DNA from: Cornus controversa
Lineage: Eukaryota > Streptophyta > Magnoliopsida > Cornales > Cornaceae
NCBI GenBank assembly: GCA_026545225.1
Contig: CM048845.1
Span: 62,893,033-62,957,032, forward strand
Length of the DNA stretch: 64,000 nucleotides
Direction: 5' to 3'
Under the pieces are notes generated by a model. It was given only the letters and a program-made list of their open reading frames with translations. It was not told the DNA's origin and made no database searches. This document shows positions 1 to 11,868 of the stretch, one piece after another (position 1 is the stretch's first letter; each line of letters begins with the position of its first letter). Made by a program: the position numbers and the translations under genes.

Positions 1-1301
1 ATATTCGATACAATGCATATAACACCAATGTATAACAAAATTAGTATGTAACCGCTTATACTTTTGAAAAGGTTGCATATTACACCCTGTGTCTATGTGC
101 TGATAGAATATAGTCATTGTTAAAGAGGACGTGCAGTTCACATGACCAAAAAATAAAATATAAAATGTAAACCCAAATGCCCTTTGGTGTACCAAAATTG
201 CCTCTTCCGCGTCAGTTTTATGTGTGTATATACACACACATATATCACTTCTCCTGTGTGTGTGTGGAGCAGAAGAACCCAATTCCAGTATATATAGAGA
301 CATATCACTTACCTCTCTCTTTCCTCTCAGCAATTCCAACATATGATTTCCATTCAACCTATAAATAGCAAGTCCATCAATGTCAATGTTAGTTTAGACC
401 CCAGATGCTTCAATTAAAAGATTCCTATAAATTTCAGAAGATCAAACCCAACCCATCCACTTCATAGCCATCGTACTGGAGCAAAACCCATAAGCTAATA
501 TTAAAAATATCAATTTAATATTTCTGTAAACGAAACCAATAAATCAAACTCTTAAAATGAGCATAAAAGATCAAAAATTCATATAATATCATTCTAAACA
601 GAACTGAATCTAGAAATTTGAAATAATAAATCAATTAAAGTAGAAGGATATTAAAAATAAAAAAAAATCAACACAAAAATGAACAGGAAATATCACAATT
701 TAGTTAAATATCAAAAAATGAAATTGATGAATCAATTCAAATTTTAATAGAGTGAAACCAAAAGATAAAGAGATAAGAAATCCATTAATTTAAAATGTAA
801 TAGATAAAAACCCGAAGATAAGAAGATAAAAAACCCAGTAAAGGTCTCACTGTAACAAAAGCTAAAATTCGATACTAATGGATCAATTTAAATTCAGATC
901 ATGGAGAAACCAAAATCAGACTACTTAATCAACAGAAAAACATTACATATTCACTACTATTTACCAATCTCAGGTGAACGAAATCCACAGAATTGAACTG
1001 ATAAATCAAAACGACACCCAGAAATCATAGCACTTAAAAAAGAACAGTAAGATTGGATTTTCCTTACCCAAAAAACAGTAAGATTGGTTTTGATATCGTC
1101 GATGGATGTGAATAGACCGAAGACCTTTGGACACTTGAAGTAACCTTGATTTTGTCCTTTCTGTTTTTCCAATTTTTATTTATTATTTTTTTTGTTTTTT
1201 CATTCGTATAAACACGGCCATATGCATAAATTACTCCTGTTAAGAGCAAGCCCTCGTTTGCACTCTTCTCTTACTCCGAGGGTTGTTTTTTTTAAAGTGA
1301 A
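1..1301. other. AT-rich intergenic DNA
   Basis: No convincing gene was seen on either strand. Reading frames are short, without family resemblance or splice structure. Short TA and CA runs occur around 220-250. Confidence 0.5.
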
Positions 1302-2494
1302 GGGTGTCACTAAATTTGAAAGGTTCTTCTGAAGTTTGAGCTAATAATAATCAATATTAAATTAATGAATTTTATTGTAATGACTTCTTCTGAGATTTCT
1401 CCGTTACGACAAAGATTCCCTTCGTTTAAAATTTTGTTAGTTTTGTAAAAAAATTTAGGATAAATTACATTGACCTCCCCTGAGGTTTGACCTAATTACA
1501 CCCAACATCAAACTAATTGATTTTGTTTTAATGACCTCTCCTATAATAGAAATGAACTAACCGACGTTAACTTTTGGATAAAATATCTATTATACCATTA
1601 ATATTATATTGATATAAAAATTAAAATATTTATATATATAAAATGACACTTTTGTCTATCTAATATAATAATATTTACTATATTATATATATATGTAGAT
1701 ATATATATATGTGTCCGCGGGCACAACCCCAACTGTCATCATCACCCCCATCAACACCACACCAAGACCAGACCCACCACTCACGACTGCCATTCCGTGA
1801 ACCACTACTAGCCGAGCCACCACAACCATCGTGCACAACCCCAGCTACCATGGCAACCACCATGCTCCCACCTTCAGCTTCATCAACCTCACCATGGTGG
1901 TGGCCATGACAGCTGGGGTTGTGCACGATAGTTGTGGTGTATGATGGTGGCTCGGCTAATGGTGGTTCATGGCATGGTAGTCGTGAGTGGTGGGTCTGGT
2001 CTGTGGCATGGCAGTGGTCTTGGTGTGGTGTCGATGGGGGTGATGATGGCAGTTGGGGTTGTGCATGCACACACATATATATATCTACATATATATATAA
2101 CAATATTTACTATATATATATAGTAAATATTATTATATTAGATAGGCAAAAATATCATTTTATATCTATAAATATTTTAATTTTTATATCAATATAATAT
2201 TAAGGGTATAATAGACATTTCACCCAAAAGTTAATGTCATTTAGTTCATTTCTGTTACAGGAGAGGTCATTATAACAAAATCAATTAGTTTGATGCCGGG
2301 TATAATTAGGTCAAACCTCAGAGGAGGTCAGTGTAATTTACTCTAAATTTTTTGACAAAACTAACAAAATTTTAGATAGAGGGGGTCTTTGTCGTAACGG
2401 AGCAAACCTCAGGGGAGGTCATTATAACAAAATTCATTAGTTTGATGTCGGGTGTAATTAGGCCAAACCTCAGGGGAGGTTGTGTAATTTACCC
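1302..2494. repeat. Giant inverted repeat (foldback element, about 1.2 kb)
   Basis: Two arms of roughly 590 bp face each other around a centre near 1898. Each arm carries two copies of a motif close to GGTAAATTACACTGACCTCC followed by CCTGAGGTTTG. These sit near 1302 and 1460 on the left and, inverted, near 2345 and 2494 on the right. The inner arms hold a TA-rich stretch and then a complementary GC-richer part (1712-1850 against 1960-2065, both with CACGACTGCC-like and GGGGTTGTGC-like blocks). The arms are similar but not identical, and the outer left copy is the most diverged. Termini of the GGTAAATT type with G-rich ends are common in plant Mutator-like and foldback elements. No matching 9 bp target duplication was found. 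Reading frames inside it are by-products of the repeat. Confidence 0.75.
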
Positions 2495-3208
2495 TATTTT
2501 TTTGGCACTTTACCGCTAGGTGCTAGTGCTCTGATATTGCATGTCTTTCGCATATACTGTGATTTTTTTTTGAAAAACGTGTACTGTGATTAGTCACTGT
2601 ATATTTTTAAGAAAAACCAATTAGGACGGTAAAGTCTGATCAGATCCGAACTATGATCTGAGAATTTAATGAATTATTTATAATTGAATTCATATTCAAT
2701 TTATTAGTAATTAGATCCAAGAACTCAATCCAAAAATGATATAAATATTAAAAAAAAAATAATGTCAAAAGAGATTAGCAAACAATGGTTAGGGAAAAAA
2801 AGAGAAGTCGGAAAAGAAAAATAAAATATAAACAAAAAACTAGTAGAAAAGTAGGTATTTGACTTTTTATTAAAAAAAAAAAAAAGAGTGAAGAAAGAAG
2901 AAAAAGAAGAAGAAAATAATGATAAAAAATATTTTAATAATATGTAAATATTATATATTATATTTATAGCATTAAATAATATTTTTATGTATATTATATT
3001 ATATCAGATCGGATTATTTTCGAACCAGATTCACCATAATTGATATCTAATTTATTTAGTTAACAAATTATCGGACTGACTGATGCATTGACTGCTCTAA
3101 AACCAACCAGTAAATTGACTTTCCTGATTATTTATTTATTTTTTATTTTTGGTTAAGTAAATACTCACTCGAACACTAGGTTTCATGTTTAGACCAAATT
3201 ATTGATTA
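2495..3208. other. AT-rich intergenic DNA
   Basis: A/T-rich, with several homopurine and poly-A runs around 2750-2920. No gene or structured repeat was recognised. Confidence 0.5.
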
Positions 3209-3213
3209 ATTTC

Positions 3214-3433
3214 TGAAGATTTTGAGTAATTTGGTAAGGGAAGCGATGATATTTCATTAACCAATCGTATAGAATATATACACATAAATTTACATAACGA
3301 GAAAGAGTAATTTAAGGCACATGTTTAACATGTAATAGATGACCTTTGACAATCTTCCTTGATACTACCACAATTTGAGGAGTTTATTTCTGTATTATCA
3401 TCACCACAATTATAGGGATAGTTTCCTTTAACA
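3214..3433 (-). repeat. 3' LTR of the copia element
   Basis: About 220 bp, plus-strand ends TGAAGAT and TTTAACA. It matches 11040-11261 almost throughout and is preceded by the TSD ATTTC. Confidence 0.93.
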
Positions 3434-3752
3434 CGCCCCCTCAAGCTCAAGAGGGAATGAATGTGGACTCCCAGCTTGTCGCGAAATAATATGAATGCTT
3501 GTTTTGGCAACGGTTTTATGAAAATATCTGCCGATTGAGAGGATGAAGAAATGTATTGTGTAATAAAAGTACCCATAGCAACCTTCTCACGAACAAAATG
3601 ATAGTCAAGTTCAATATGTTTAGATCGAGCATGGAACCATTTACAGACATATGAAGTGAACTAATATTGTCACAAAATAACTAAAGAGATTGACGAAGTG
3701 TTATACCAATATCTCTGAGCAAAAACGTTAACCAGATGATTTTGGTGGTAGT
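3325..3752 (-). pseudogene. Copia RNase H, C-terminal part
   Basis: This is the end of the copia polyprotein. The minus-strand translation shows FCDNISSLHMSVN, then RSKHIELDYHFVREKV and SADIFIKPLPKQAF, matching the copia RNase H pattern (CDN, HIEIDYHFVRE, DIFTKPL). One in-frame stop precedes FCDN. The domain is cut at 3753-3757 by the 2.8 kb solo LTR and resumes at 6551, where SKKQPTVARSSSEVKYRSMA is found. The reading frame then runs past the polypurine tract into the 3' LTR. Confidence 0.85.
3434..3445 (-). other. Polypurine tract of the copia element
   Basis: On the minus strand this reads as a purine-rich run (TTGAGGGGGCG) directly abutting the 3' LTR start TGTTAAAGG. This is the expected site of plus-strand priming. 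Confidence 0.75.
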
Positions 3753-3757
3753 GGATG

Positions 3758-6550
3758 TGTAACGCCTCGGTTTCCTGACTCCCGGGAGGCCGGAGGTTAA
3801 CCCGTCCATTAAGCCCAATGGACCTTCATTACCCGCAATTACCGCAGAAGCTTAACTCTATTCTTACACATAGATGTGCATAACTTCACCTTATTCAACC
3901 ATAATGGGCCCTACACCAAATCATACACCTTAGTAGGAATCCTATTTATCCTCACTCTCATAAATCACTCACTTTCAGGACTCAACACTTTTTATGTTCG
4001 GAATCCAAAGCTGAGACTTACCCCATTGGATAGAGAATTCAAAAATACTAACTTTCAAAAAAAAATCATGCTCAATTTTGATTTAAAACGAAGAAATTAT
4101 GTCCGATTGAAGTTTGGGGCAAATTTCGAAACATGCTGTGAAAAGTGACTTCGATCCATCGAAGTGATGATATCGATGCATCGAACAAGTATTGTCCAAA
4201 AACAACTCTCGGGACTTTTACATTCCAAAATCCTGCAGGTTTTTTGATGCATCGAACTGGGTACTTAGATGCATCGAACTGCCCAAAAACTGCAACTTTA
4301 CAAATGACTATTTTTGACATTTTAGGCCATTTCCACCAACATAATCCATTCCAACAACCTCTAAATCATATAAGAAAGGAGTTTACATCATTCACAAGTC
4401 CTAGATCATGCTCATAATCAAATCATACTTTATTCATAATGAAAAATGTCCACCAACTTCATTAACTCGTTAAATGAAACCAAGTACTCTTAATAAGCAC
4501 TACATGAACAAATCCATTGTCTTATCATATACAACAAGGTTATAATTCAAGTTACATTTATCCAAACCATAACTACAACTCAAATGAAGTCTCATGCCAC
4601 AAGCCGGCATGGATAGCCACAATATGCACAATATCCAAAAGATAGCAAATGCTACTAGAGTTCTTTTTGGACACTCAAATCCCATCGGTCAATGGCGCCT
4701 TATCTGTAAAAGAGTTTAGAATAAAAGGGTGAGCACCACTGCAGCTCAATAGAGATACCCCAACCCTCCTAAGTGCTGACTCGACACTGACCTACATGGA
4801 ATGCATATAAATACACTACATGTCACGTCAACCATTTCACAAAATAAGTCATCTAATGCAATTGGAGAGGATTGCATTCATACACAAATCATGTTCAGCA
4901 TATCCGAACATAAAAGCATTAAAGACATAAATGCTCTCTTTCTCGGTTCTCATCTGATACCCTACATGATTGGTTTGCTCTGAGGATCATGTGACCTTGG
5001 ACAACTCCGATAACCATCATTTGACCGGGACAACTCTGAGGGGTCATTCTTTCATAACAATATATAGAATTGCAGTAAGGAGAGGGGATAACTCCGAGGC
5101 TCACTAATGTTGGACATTCTTCAATAACCATCCTTTGACCGAGACAATTCTGAGGTGTCATTAAACTTTGGACATATTCCGATGGCAATATATTTGTTTA
5201 CCAAATTGTGAGGGGGCAACTCCGAGGCTCACTAATGTTGGACACACTCCGATTCTAGGCATTAAGCCTTAGTATGGCAGGTCCACTCCGAGGGCCATAC
5301 GTAGTGGGTAATTATACCACAATTCATAACACCATTGGGCCACTCTGAAATCCTGTGTACCTCCTTTGCGTCATTTTTCCCACAACCTCCCACATATGCA
5401 ATATGAATGCATACATGCCTAACATTTTATTTTCATGCATTACTCATGCTCATTGATACTAAAAAGAAGTATATGGCATATCTCCCATCACAACATACTA
5501 TATATAGCACATATATGTACAACACATGCATATTACATCACATATGCATACAATTTCAAAATTAGCATACTTTACACATGTTTCACTCAATGCATACGTT
5601 TAGTACATAGAACTAGCATGCATTTGATAACCACATTCCCACATATAATCACATCTATGACACTTGGTACACATTTTGCACATATACATCAAATTGAGCA
5701 CATAATGCCTATATACCAATTTCTTCCACTCACATATTTCAAACCCACATGCTACAACCAACACAATGAACACAATTATGAAAAGATAGGACTCTAGAGA
5801 AGGAGAAAACACAACTTTCCACACCTCTCACCATCCTAAAGCATATGATACACAACCTACACCTCTCTTCTTCACCCGAAATCCTAGAATCGACAATTAG
5901 AAGAGAAGAAGAACCCCTACCTCAAAAATGAAGGCCTTCCAAGCACTTCTCAAAATCCTAGCAATGTCAACCTTGCCGAGCTGCAACTTTGATCGGTTCA
6001 AAGGGAAGCCCTAGCCGTCCCCTACGTATCTCCTTTCTTCGGCGGAACTTGAATCACGTCTGGAGGCTTCCGAACCCTAGAGAGAAGGAAGAGAGGAGAA
6101 GAGGGAAGAAGAAGAGAGAGAAGATCAGCCGTGAGAATGGCTATTTCTCCCCCAGCCACATTTTTTAAAATGGCATCTAGGGCACAAAAAGACCAAAACT
6201 CCCCCGGGCCACTTAACGTACCTTCCCGGACTCCGTTTTTGATTTCGAAAACTCCTACGGTTTCAAAATAACTTTCTTAACTCTCTAAACATTTCATTTA
6301 AGACATTCCCAAAAATAAATATTTCTAAGAATTTTTTGAATTACCGGGCTGACTTAGACCGCATCTCGAGCCCTAGTTTGACCAAAAAGTCAAACTTCTC
6401 CAAATCTTTCAAAAACTTACCAAAACATTTAACACACTTTCCAAACATGTTTTACACACTCAAAACATGTTAAACACCACTAAAAATGCATTTATAATGC
6501 TTATGATGCGAAAAATGCAAAATCGGCCAAAATTGGTCACGGTCTCTACA
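3758..6550 (-). mobile_element. Solo LTR (2.8 kb, Ty3/gypsy type) inside copia RNase H
   Basis: The insertion begins TGTAACGCCTCGG, ends GGTCTCTACA, and is flanked by the direct repeat GGATG (3753-3757 and 6551-6555). Removing it restores continuity of the copia RNase H. No gag or pol lies inside, so it is a solo LTR. The minus strand is the likely sense: it starts TGTAGAGACCGTGACC and has a CT-rich leader-like tract at 6060-6130. Long LTRs with such ends, and with CGGAG-rich repeats, are typical of the plant Tekay/Del chromovirus lineage. That assignment is inference; the insertion itself is directly seen. Confidence 0.85.
4980..5345. repeat. Degenerate tandem repeats within the solo LTR
   Basis: The motif (C)AACTCCGAGG(CTCACTAATGTTGGACA) and variants recur about every 35-130 bp (for example near 5034, 5090, 5150, 5218 and 5286). 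The repeats are diverged. A separate repeated motif, GATGCATCGAAC, occurs near 4172, 4247 and 4270. Confidence 0.6.
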
Positions 6551-6554
6551 GGAT

Positions 6555-7690
6555 GCCATAGATCGATATTTGACCTCTGAACTAGACCTAGCGACCGTCG
6601 GTTGCTTCTTTGAACACCATGAATACAGTTTGTGCCAAAAAAGACACAAACACCCGTAGCCCAAAATGTTGAGTTCCCTTGAGATACCATAGGATTTGCT
6701 TAACTACATTCATGTGAACCAATGTTGGATTGTTAAAATGCTGACATACTCGATTGACTGCATGGATGATGTCGGGTCTTGTGAAATTTAAGTATTGCAA
6801 AACACCAACGATGCTACAATAAGCAGTGGTATCAATTGGATTAACATCGAAAAAGACTGGTTTTTCATTGATGATCATCGGTGTAGCTATGGGAGGGCTT
6901 TCAAGCATTTTTGTTCGAGTAGGAAGATCATGTATGTACTTTGTCTGGGATAGAAAAATACCACCAGAGAAAGGCCGAATTTCCACACCTAGAAAATAAT
7001 GGAGTGAACTGAGATGCTTAATTTTAAGTTCATGACCAAGTTGAGCAATTAAATTTGTAATGAATGGGTCATTGTTACCAACAACAAGAACGTCATCTAC
7101 ATAGATAAGTAGGATAGTAGTGATATTGTTGTTACGGTAAATGAAGAGTGAAGAATTAGCCTTACTGCAGTAGAACCCAAGGTGAAGCAAAAATTGTGAA
7201 AGACGGTCAAACCAAGCATGGGGTGCTTGTTTCAAATCGTATAATGACTTTTTGAGTAAACAAACATGATCAGGAAAATCTGGATTTTTGAACCCTGACG
7301 GTTGCTCCATGTATACCGTTTCTTTAAGATGACCCTACAAGAAAGCGTTCTTGACATCAAGTTGATGCATACTCCAATTAAAGGAAAGTGATAGAGCTAT
7401 GACAAGTCGAATAGTAGTTGGCTTAACTACTAGGCTGAAAGTTTCATCATAGTCTACTCCAAATACTTGAGTAAAACCTCGTGCAACCAGTCGAGCATTG
7501 AAACGATCGATGGAACCATCCTCTCGATACTTTATATGATACATCCATTTTGATCCGACGATATTGATATCGAAAGGTCAGGGAACAAGTTCCCAAGTGT
7601 GATTGTCATGGAGAGCTTGAAGTTCGTCTTCCATTGCCGTCATCCATCGTGAATCTTTGTGAGCTATTTTTAAAGATTTAGGCTCGGATG
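6555..7690 (-). pseudogene. Copia reverse transcriptase
   Basis: The minus-strand translation runs through the standard copia RT landmarks: [48 protein letters not shown], the catalytic box YVDDVLVVG near 7090-7110, and LGVEIRPF, followed by the C-terminal CSIVGVLQYLNFTRPDI. A TAG stop lies just after DVKNAFL (near 7335). The domain reverse-transcribes the element RNA in family members. Here at least one stop plus the 3' insertion should prevent a full-length product. Confidence 0.9.
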
Positions 7691-8099
7691 GTGAAACATG
7701 ATCAGAGGTGGTGGTGAGCGCAGAGTCATTGAGATAAACAAGTGGTTGTCAAATTCTTGTTGGTCGTGAGACGTTGGCAGTTGGACTATCTTGCATGGCT
7801 TCACTATGAGTATCTGGAGAGAGCGGTGAGTTAACGAACAACTCGCCTTGTAAGCTGTTGGAGGAGACGTCTCGGTTTGTGACAGAAATTGTCGAGACAT
7901 CAGTTTGTTCTAGGTTGTTATTGAAGTGATTTTGACAATGGCTGGCTTTGAATCTTCATATAGACTTGACTGATTTGTAGGAGATGAAAGCTCCAAAATT
8001 TCAGCAATATTTTCTGTAGAAGTTTGAGTTGAACCTGCAAGTTTGGTTACAACAATCTAGTGAATTTATGGACGTTGAAGCTTCCGTATTTGCCTCAGT

Positions 8100-9130
8100 C
8101 AACTTGTTCAATTTGTGAAAGAGATCTTACATAAAAGTTGCCTTCTTCGTAAAGTCAAATAATTCATCAAAATAAGGAAACTCAGACAACACCAATTGTG
8201 AAGAGGTAGGAGCATAACACGGAGCTTTGTAAGGAAAGTTTCCTTCATCAAAAATGAAGTGCCAAGATATGTAAACTCTCTTTGTTTTGGGCTCTAAGAA
8301 GCGATAACATTTATGTATGGGGCTATAGCAAATGAAAACACATGGGTATGTTTTCTTAGTAAATTTATTACCACCGTGATATCGTAGTGATGGAAAACAT
8401 CGACACCATAGCACCCGCAAGACACTGTAATCAGGATGTCGTTTGTAAAGTTTATGATAAGGACTGCTATTCTGTAAAATGGAAGATGGTAATTTGTTAA
8501 TGAGATAAACTGCAGAAAGAAAGACATCAACCCAAAGCAATAAAGGCAATTTTGCATGAAACAACATTGTTAAGCTTGTTTCAACAATATATCGATGCTT
8601 CCGTTCTGCTACTCCATTTTGCTCAAGATTTCGAAGACGAGATATGCATTTCAATCCCACAATTTTTTATATAATCAAGGAAATCATTTGAATTGAATTC
8701 ACCACCACCGTCACACTGAAAAATCTTAATTTTTTCGATCAAATTGGTTATCTTCTAGCCTTTGAAATTTGAGAAAATAGTTAAAAATTTCTAATTTTCT
8801 TCGTAAAGGATATAACCATGTGAACTTCAAGTAATCATCCACAAAAATTGCATAGAAACGAAATCATTGATTTGAAGCCAAAGGGGGTAGGTCCCAAAGA
8901 TCACAATGAATTTTCTCAAGAGGGAAATTTAAAATTCTATTTGAAGAATGAAAAGACAATTTACAACTCTTTCCCATTTCACAACTAACACATATTAAAG
9001 GTTTAGAAATCCAATGGGTAACATCAATAACTTTCTTTTCCTTTAATAAAGACAAAATCTTTGAATTTGGGTGTTTGAGTCGTTGATGCCAAAGAGTTGC
9101 ATATGATCCACCTTTCTTTATTGCGTTAAA
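8100..9130 (-). pseudogene. Copia integrase with GAG-pre-integrase region
   Basis: Reading on the minus strand, the GAG-pre-integrase zinc motif appears first (DVTHWISKPLICVSCEMGKS). It is followed by the integrase core: HCDLWDLPP with the first catalytic Asp near 8900, FQCDGGGEFNSNDF with the second Asp near 8710, and QNGVAERKHRYIVE with the catalytic Glu near 8610. The C-terminal part includes YLINKLPSSILQNSSPYHKL and GVDVFHH-like sequence in a second frame. Stops and frameshifts break the core, especially between 8640 and 8880, and the region is continuous with RT downstream. In active relatives integrase inserts the cDNA into the chromosome and makes the 5 bp target duplication seen here. 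Confidence 0.88.
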
Positions 9131-9139
9131 AGCCTCTTG

Positions 9140-9956
9140 AGGAATTCCATCTAGAACATAGAGTTGACCTTTCTTATGCCCCCCGCTATTGTCCTTTGAT
9201 TTCTATCCTTAGTAACAAAATCAGAAGCAGTGAATTCAAAAGTACATAGATTATCTGAAGTAAAATTTCCAACTGACAATAAATTTCTTTTCAAATCAGG
9301 GACCACAAGCACATCCTTTAAATTTAATTGTCCTTCATGTGTATTAACACAAATATCACCAGTATAAGATATAGGTAAACTATTTCCGTCTCCGACATAA
9401 ATCACATCACTTCCATTATACGATTTAATGTAAAAGAGTTTACTTGCATCATTTATCATATGCGAAGTGGCTCCGAAATCAACATAGAATGACTGATCAT
9501 TTGAATCATTAATAGCAAGAGCAACAAGAGCTTTAGGAAAATCTTCAGGTTGGTATGAATAATCAAACCTGTACCAACAATCAATAGCTAGGTGATTTGC
9601 TTTTTCACAAATTTGACAAGAAACTTTACCATTATTTTCAGCATTGTTTGGACGTTGCTACTGTCCAGAAGAATTCTTATCCATCGGTGGGATGTTGCTA
9701 CTGTTTTGACTATGTTTTGGTTGCTGTTTTGATTGCTTTGAGTGTTGTATCTTCCAGCAGGAGTAAAACCCCTACCTTTTGAGTTAAACTATCCACGACC
9801 TCCTCAACCGCTTCTACTAAGACCTCATTGTCCGAAAAAGGCTTGAGCATGTTCCAAGTACATCTTCTCTTGGTATCTTTTCGCAGTTTGTGATTGCTCG
9901 TAACCTTGAAGGGCTAGAACAAACTGAGAAAATGATGGGTAAGGTGATTTGGTGAG
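9140..9956 (-). pseudogene. Copia gag C-terminus, zinc knuckle and protease
   Basis: The minus-strand translation shows the capsid C-terminal piece LTKSPYPSFSQFVLALQGYE (near 9900-9956). It is followed by the CCHC zinc knuckle CQICEKANHLAIDC (C-x2-C-x4-H-x4-C, near 9585-9625) and the protease start FYVDFGATSHM (near 9465-9500). In copia proteases the usual sequence is DSGAT, so the catalytic Asp is kept while the following Ser is Phe. The protease continues as LKDVLVVPDLKRNLLSVG near 9290-9350. Frames change between blocks and stops occur, for example near 9830. Upstream, the gag is interrupted at 9957. Confidence 0.85.
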
Positions 9957-10605
9957 TGATAAGTGTTCAATACTATGTATTTGAACCTTCTTTATTGCAT
10001 ATGTTAGTCCCGTTATTATGTTTACCGAGATACGTTTACGGTATTTTTGTGTTTTTGATGTATTGCAGGTTTTGTACCAAAATGAGCAATGTTTGAGGCC
10101 ATTTACAGTTGAAGAGAAGAATGCAAAAATAAAGCTAAGGCATCTCGATCAATCGAGATGTTGATCTCGATCAATCGATATCTCGATTGATCGAGACTTG
10201 GATTTTGATTGATCGAAATCTCGATCAATCGAGATTCCAATTTCGATTGATCGAGATTCTGCAGACCCACTTGCCCACTTGCTCACCTGCTCTCCCACTT
10301 GCAACAAAATCCACCTTTTTGCACGACTTGGATGGATTTTCTGACTTGAAGTAGACACATGGAGATATTATTGATATAGTTGGTATATATATTGCTATAT
10401 ATATATACATGGTGGGTCCCAAGGATGAAAAAGGAGCCATATATGCACAAAAGGAGCCATTTCTCATATACACATATACATACTTAGAGACTTTCGGGAG
10501 AGGGGAAGAGGAAGTTGAACCAGACCTTGAAGCTTCATTTTCTCCATTAATGGAAGAGTGCAAGGCTGCCATGAGCAACTAACTTCTCTACTAGGGTGTG
10601 GGTGA
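9957..10605. mobile_element. Foreign block replacing the middle of copia gag
   Basis: Copia gag is recognisable up to about 9956 (LTKSPYPSF side) and again from about 10606 (LPVTVEEEGHLK side). The intervening 649 bp are unrelated, and part of the gag between these points is missing. The block begins TGATAAGTG and has text typical of plant LTR 5' regions. No matching target duplication could be found, so it may be a truncated LTR fragment joined by deletion rather than a clean insertion. Confidence 0.55.
10141..10262. repeat. Cluster of palindromic CTCGATCAATCGAG motifs
   Basis: About six copies of ATCAATCGA or its complement TCGATTGAT lie in 120 bp, alternating in orientation. CTCGATCAATCGAGAT occurs near 10143 and again near 10220. 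The arrangement allows several stem-loops. It belongs to the foreign block inside copia gag. Confidence 0.8.
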
Positions 10606-10866
10606 AACCCCTTTTAAATGACCTTCCTCCTCAACTGTGACGGGAAGGAGTTGATCTTCTAGCGAGGTCCACACCTGATACGCTGTTTCAGAGTCGAAGA
10701 CTGAACTTTGCATGTCTTTTTTCATGGTTCCGAGTAACCATGAAATGACCAAACCATCATTCGTAATCCATGACTCATAAAGCGGGTTAGCACCTTTACT
10801 ACCCTTCTCATCCTCTATCTTTTTATCGGGTTTATCACTGTTTGTAAGATGATGATAAATGCCCAA
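10606..10866 (-). pseudogene. Copia gag, N-terminal part
   Basis: The minus-strand translation shows the copia gag landmarks NPLYESWITNDGLVISWLLG and AYQVWTSLEDQLLPVT (the family pattern is W..D..V..WI..S and A.E.W..LE..). This is the capsid-like domain that packages the element RNA. It stops matching after HLK, where the foreign block begins. The ATG at 10866 is a usable start within the fragment, but upstream sequence toward the primer-binding site is also gag-like, so the true start is uncertain. Confidence 0.85.
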
Positions 10867-11026
10867 ACTTCGAATTAGAGAAGTGATCTAAGAATGCCAC
10901 ATGAGGTAATTAGTAGTGGTGAACTTGATAGAAATCAAGATTGAACATTGATGAAACGATTGGATTGTAAGGTTCGGTTCCTGTTTTGATGAAGAGGTTG
11001 ACATGGTTTCAAGGCTTGCAGATGAT

Positions 11027-11039
11027 GGCTCTGATACCA
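11027..11039 (-). other. Primer-binding site of the copia element
   Basis: The minus strand reads TGGTATCAGAGCC directly after the LTR end CTTCA. This is the classic plant copia site complementary to the 3' end of initiator tRNA-Met. Confidence 0.92.
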
Positions 11040-11261
11040 TGAAGATTTTGAGTAATTTGGTAAGGGAAGCGATGATCTTTCATTAATCAATCGTACAGAA
11101 TATATACACATGAAAATTTACATAATCAGAAAGAGTAATTTAAGGCACATGTTTAACAAGTAATAGCTGACCCTTGACAATCTTCCTTGATACTGCCACA
11201 ATTTGAGGAGTTTATTTCTGTATTATCATCACCACAATTATAGGGATAGTTTCCTTTAACA
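11040..11261 (-). repeat. 5' LTR of the copia element
   Basis: About 222 bp, pairing with 3214-3433. It is followed at 11262-11266 by the target duplication ATTTC. Confidence 0.93.
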
Positions 11262-11266
11262 ATTTC

Positions 11267-11452
11267 TAGTTTCTCAGCCCACTTCAGCACTTACTCCACT
11301 TAAATATTTAATAATTAAAATGACAAAATTGGAATGCAAGTGAAGTAAAATGGAGTGCTAATGCTGACATATTAGATTGTAACAATTGATCTATATTCTG
11401 TATTCATTTTATTATTTATTTTTAAAATAAGATATTATTTCATTTAATCTAA

Positions 11453-11486
<34 letters not shown>

Positions 11487-11868
11487 TTATATTACATCTT
11501 TTAATTTTTAAAATAAGATATTATTTAATTTAATCCAAAAATATTTATTTATATATAAGTGACAATATACTACTATTAAATGCACATAGAGTTTCTATAC
11601 ATTTTTTACTTTTTATATGATATTATTTAAGGTGTAAAAATTTTTATTAAACAAATTCTTGTAACCGACCAATTATCTCAAACATACATATAGATACCTT
11701 TTTAATTTTAAAAAAAATGATATTATTTAATTTAATACTAATATATTTAGGTGACAAAAAGTTGTGTGAAACACAAACTCTACTATCTAGCCAATTATCA
11801 TAAATATATAGTACATTTTTTTTATATTTATATTAAATAACTAATAGTTATTAATTTTATATTATTTT
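11267..11868. other. AT-rich intergenic DNA with a (TA)n run
   Basis: No gene seen. A (TA)n microsatellite lies at about 11456-11483. Confidence 0.5.

Larger units (their letters stand above)
3214..11261 (-). mobile_element. Degenerate Ty1/copia LTR retrotransposon with nested insertions
   Basis: The element reads on the minus strand: 5' LTR at 11040-11261, primer-binding site at 11027-11039, gag, zinc knuckle, protease, integrase, RT, RNase H, polypurine tract at 3434-3445, then 3' LTR at 3214-3433. The order integrase before RT is that of copia elements. Five-base target duplications ATTTC flank it (3209-3213 and 11262-11266). Its 8.05 kb length is inflated by a 2793 bp solo LTR (3758-6550) and a foreign block at about 9957-10605; without them it would be near the usual 4.6-5 kb. 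The two LTRs differ at roughly a dozen positions by eye, and the coding region has several stops and frameshifts, so it is an old, inactive copy. Confidence 0.93.

Noticed and set aside
1678..2103. 141-codon minus-strand ORF and its plus-strand partners
   Set aside because: They lie in the arms and loop of the giant inverted repeat, and their His/Ser/Gly-rich content follows from the repeat.
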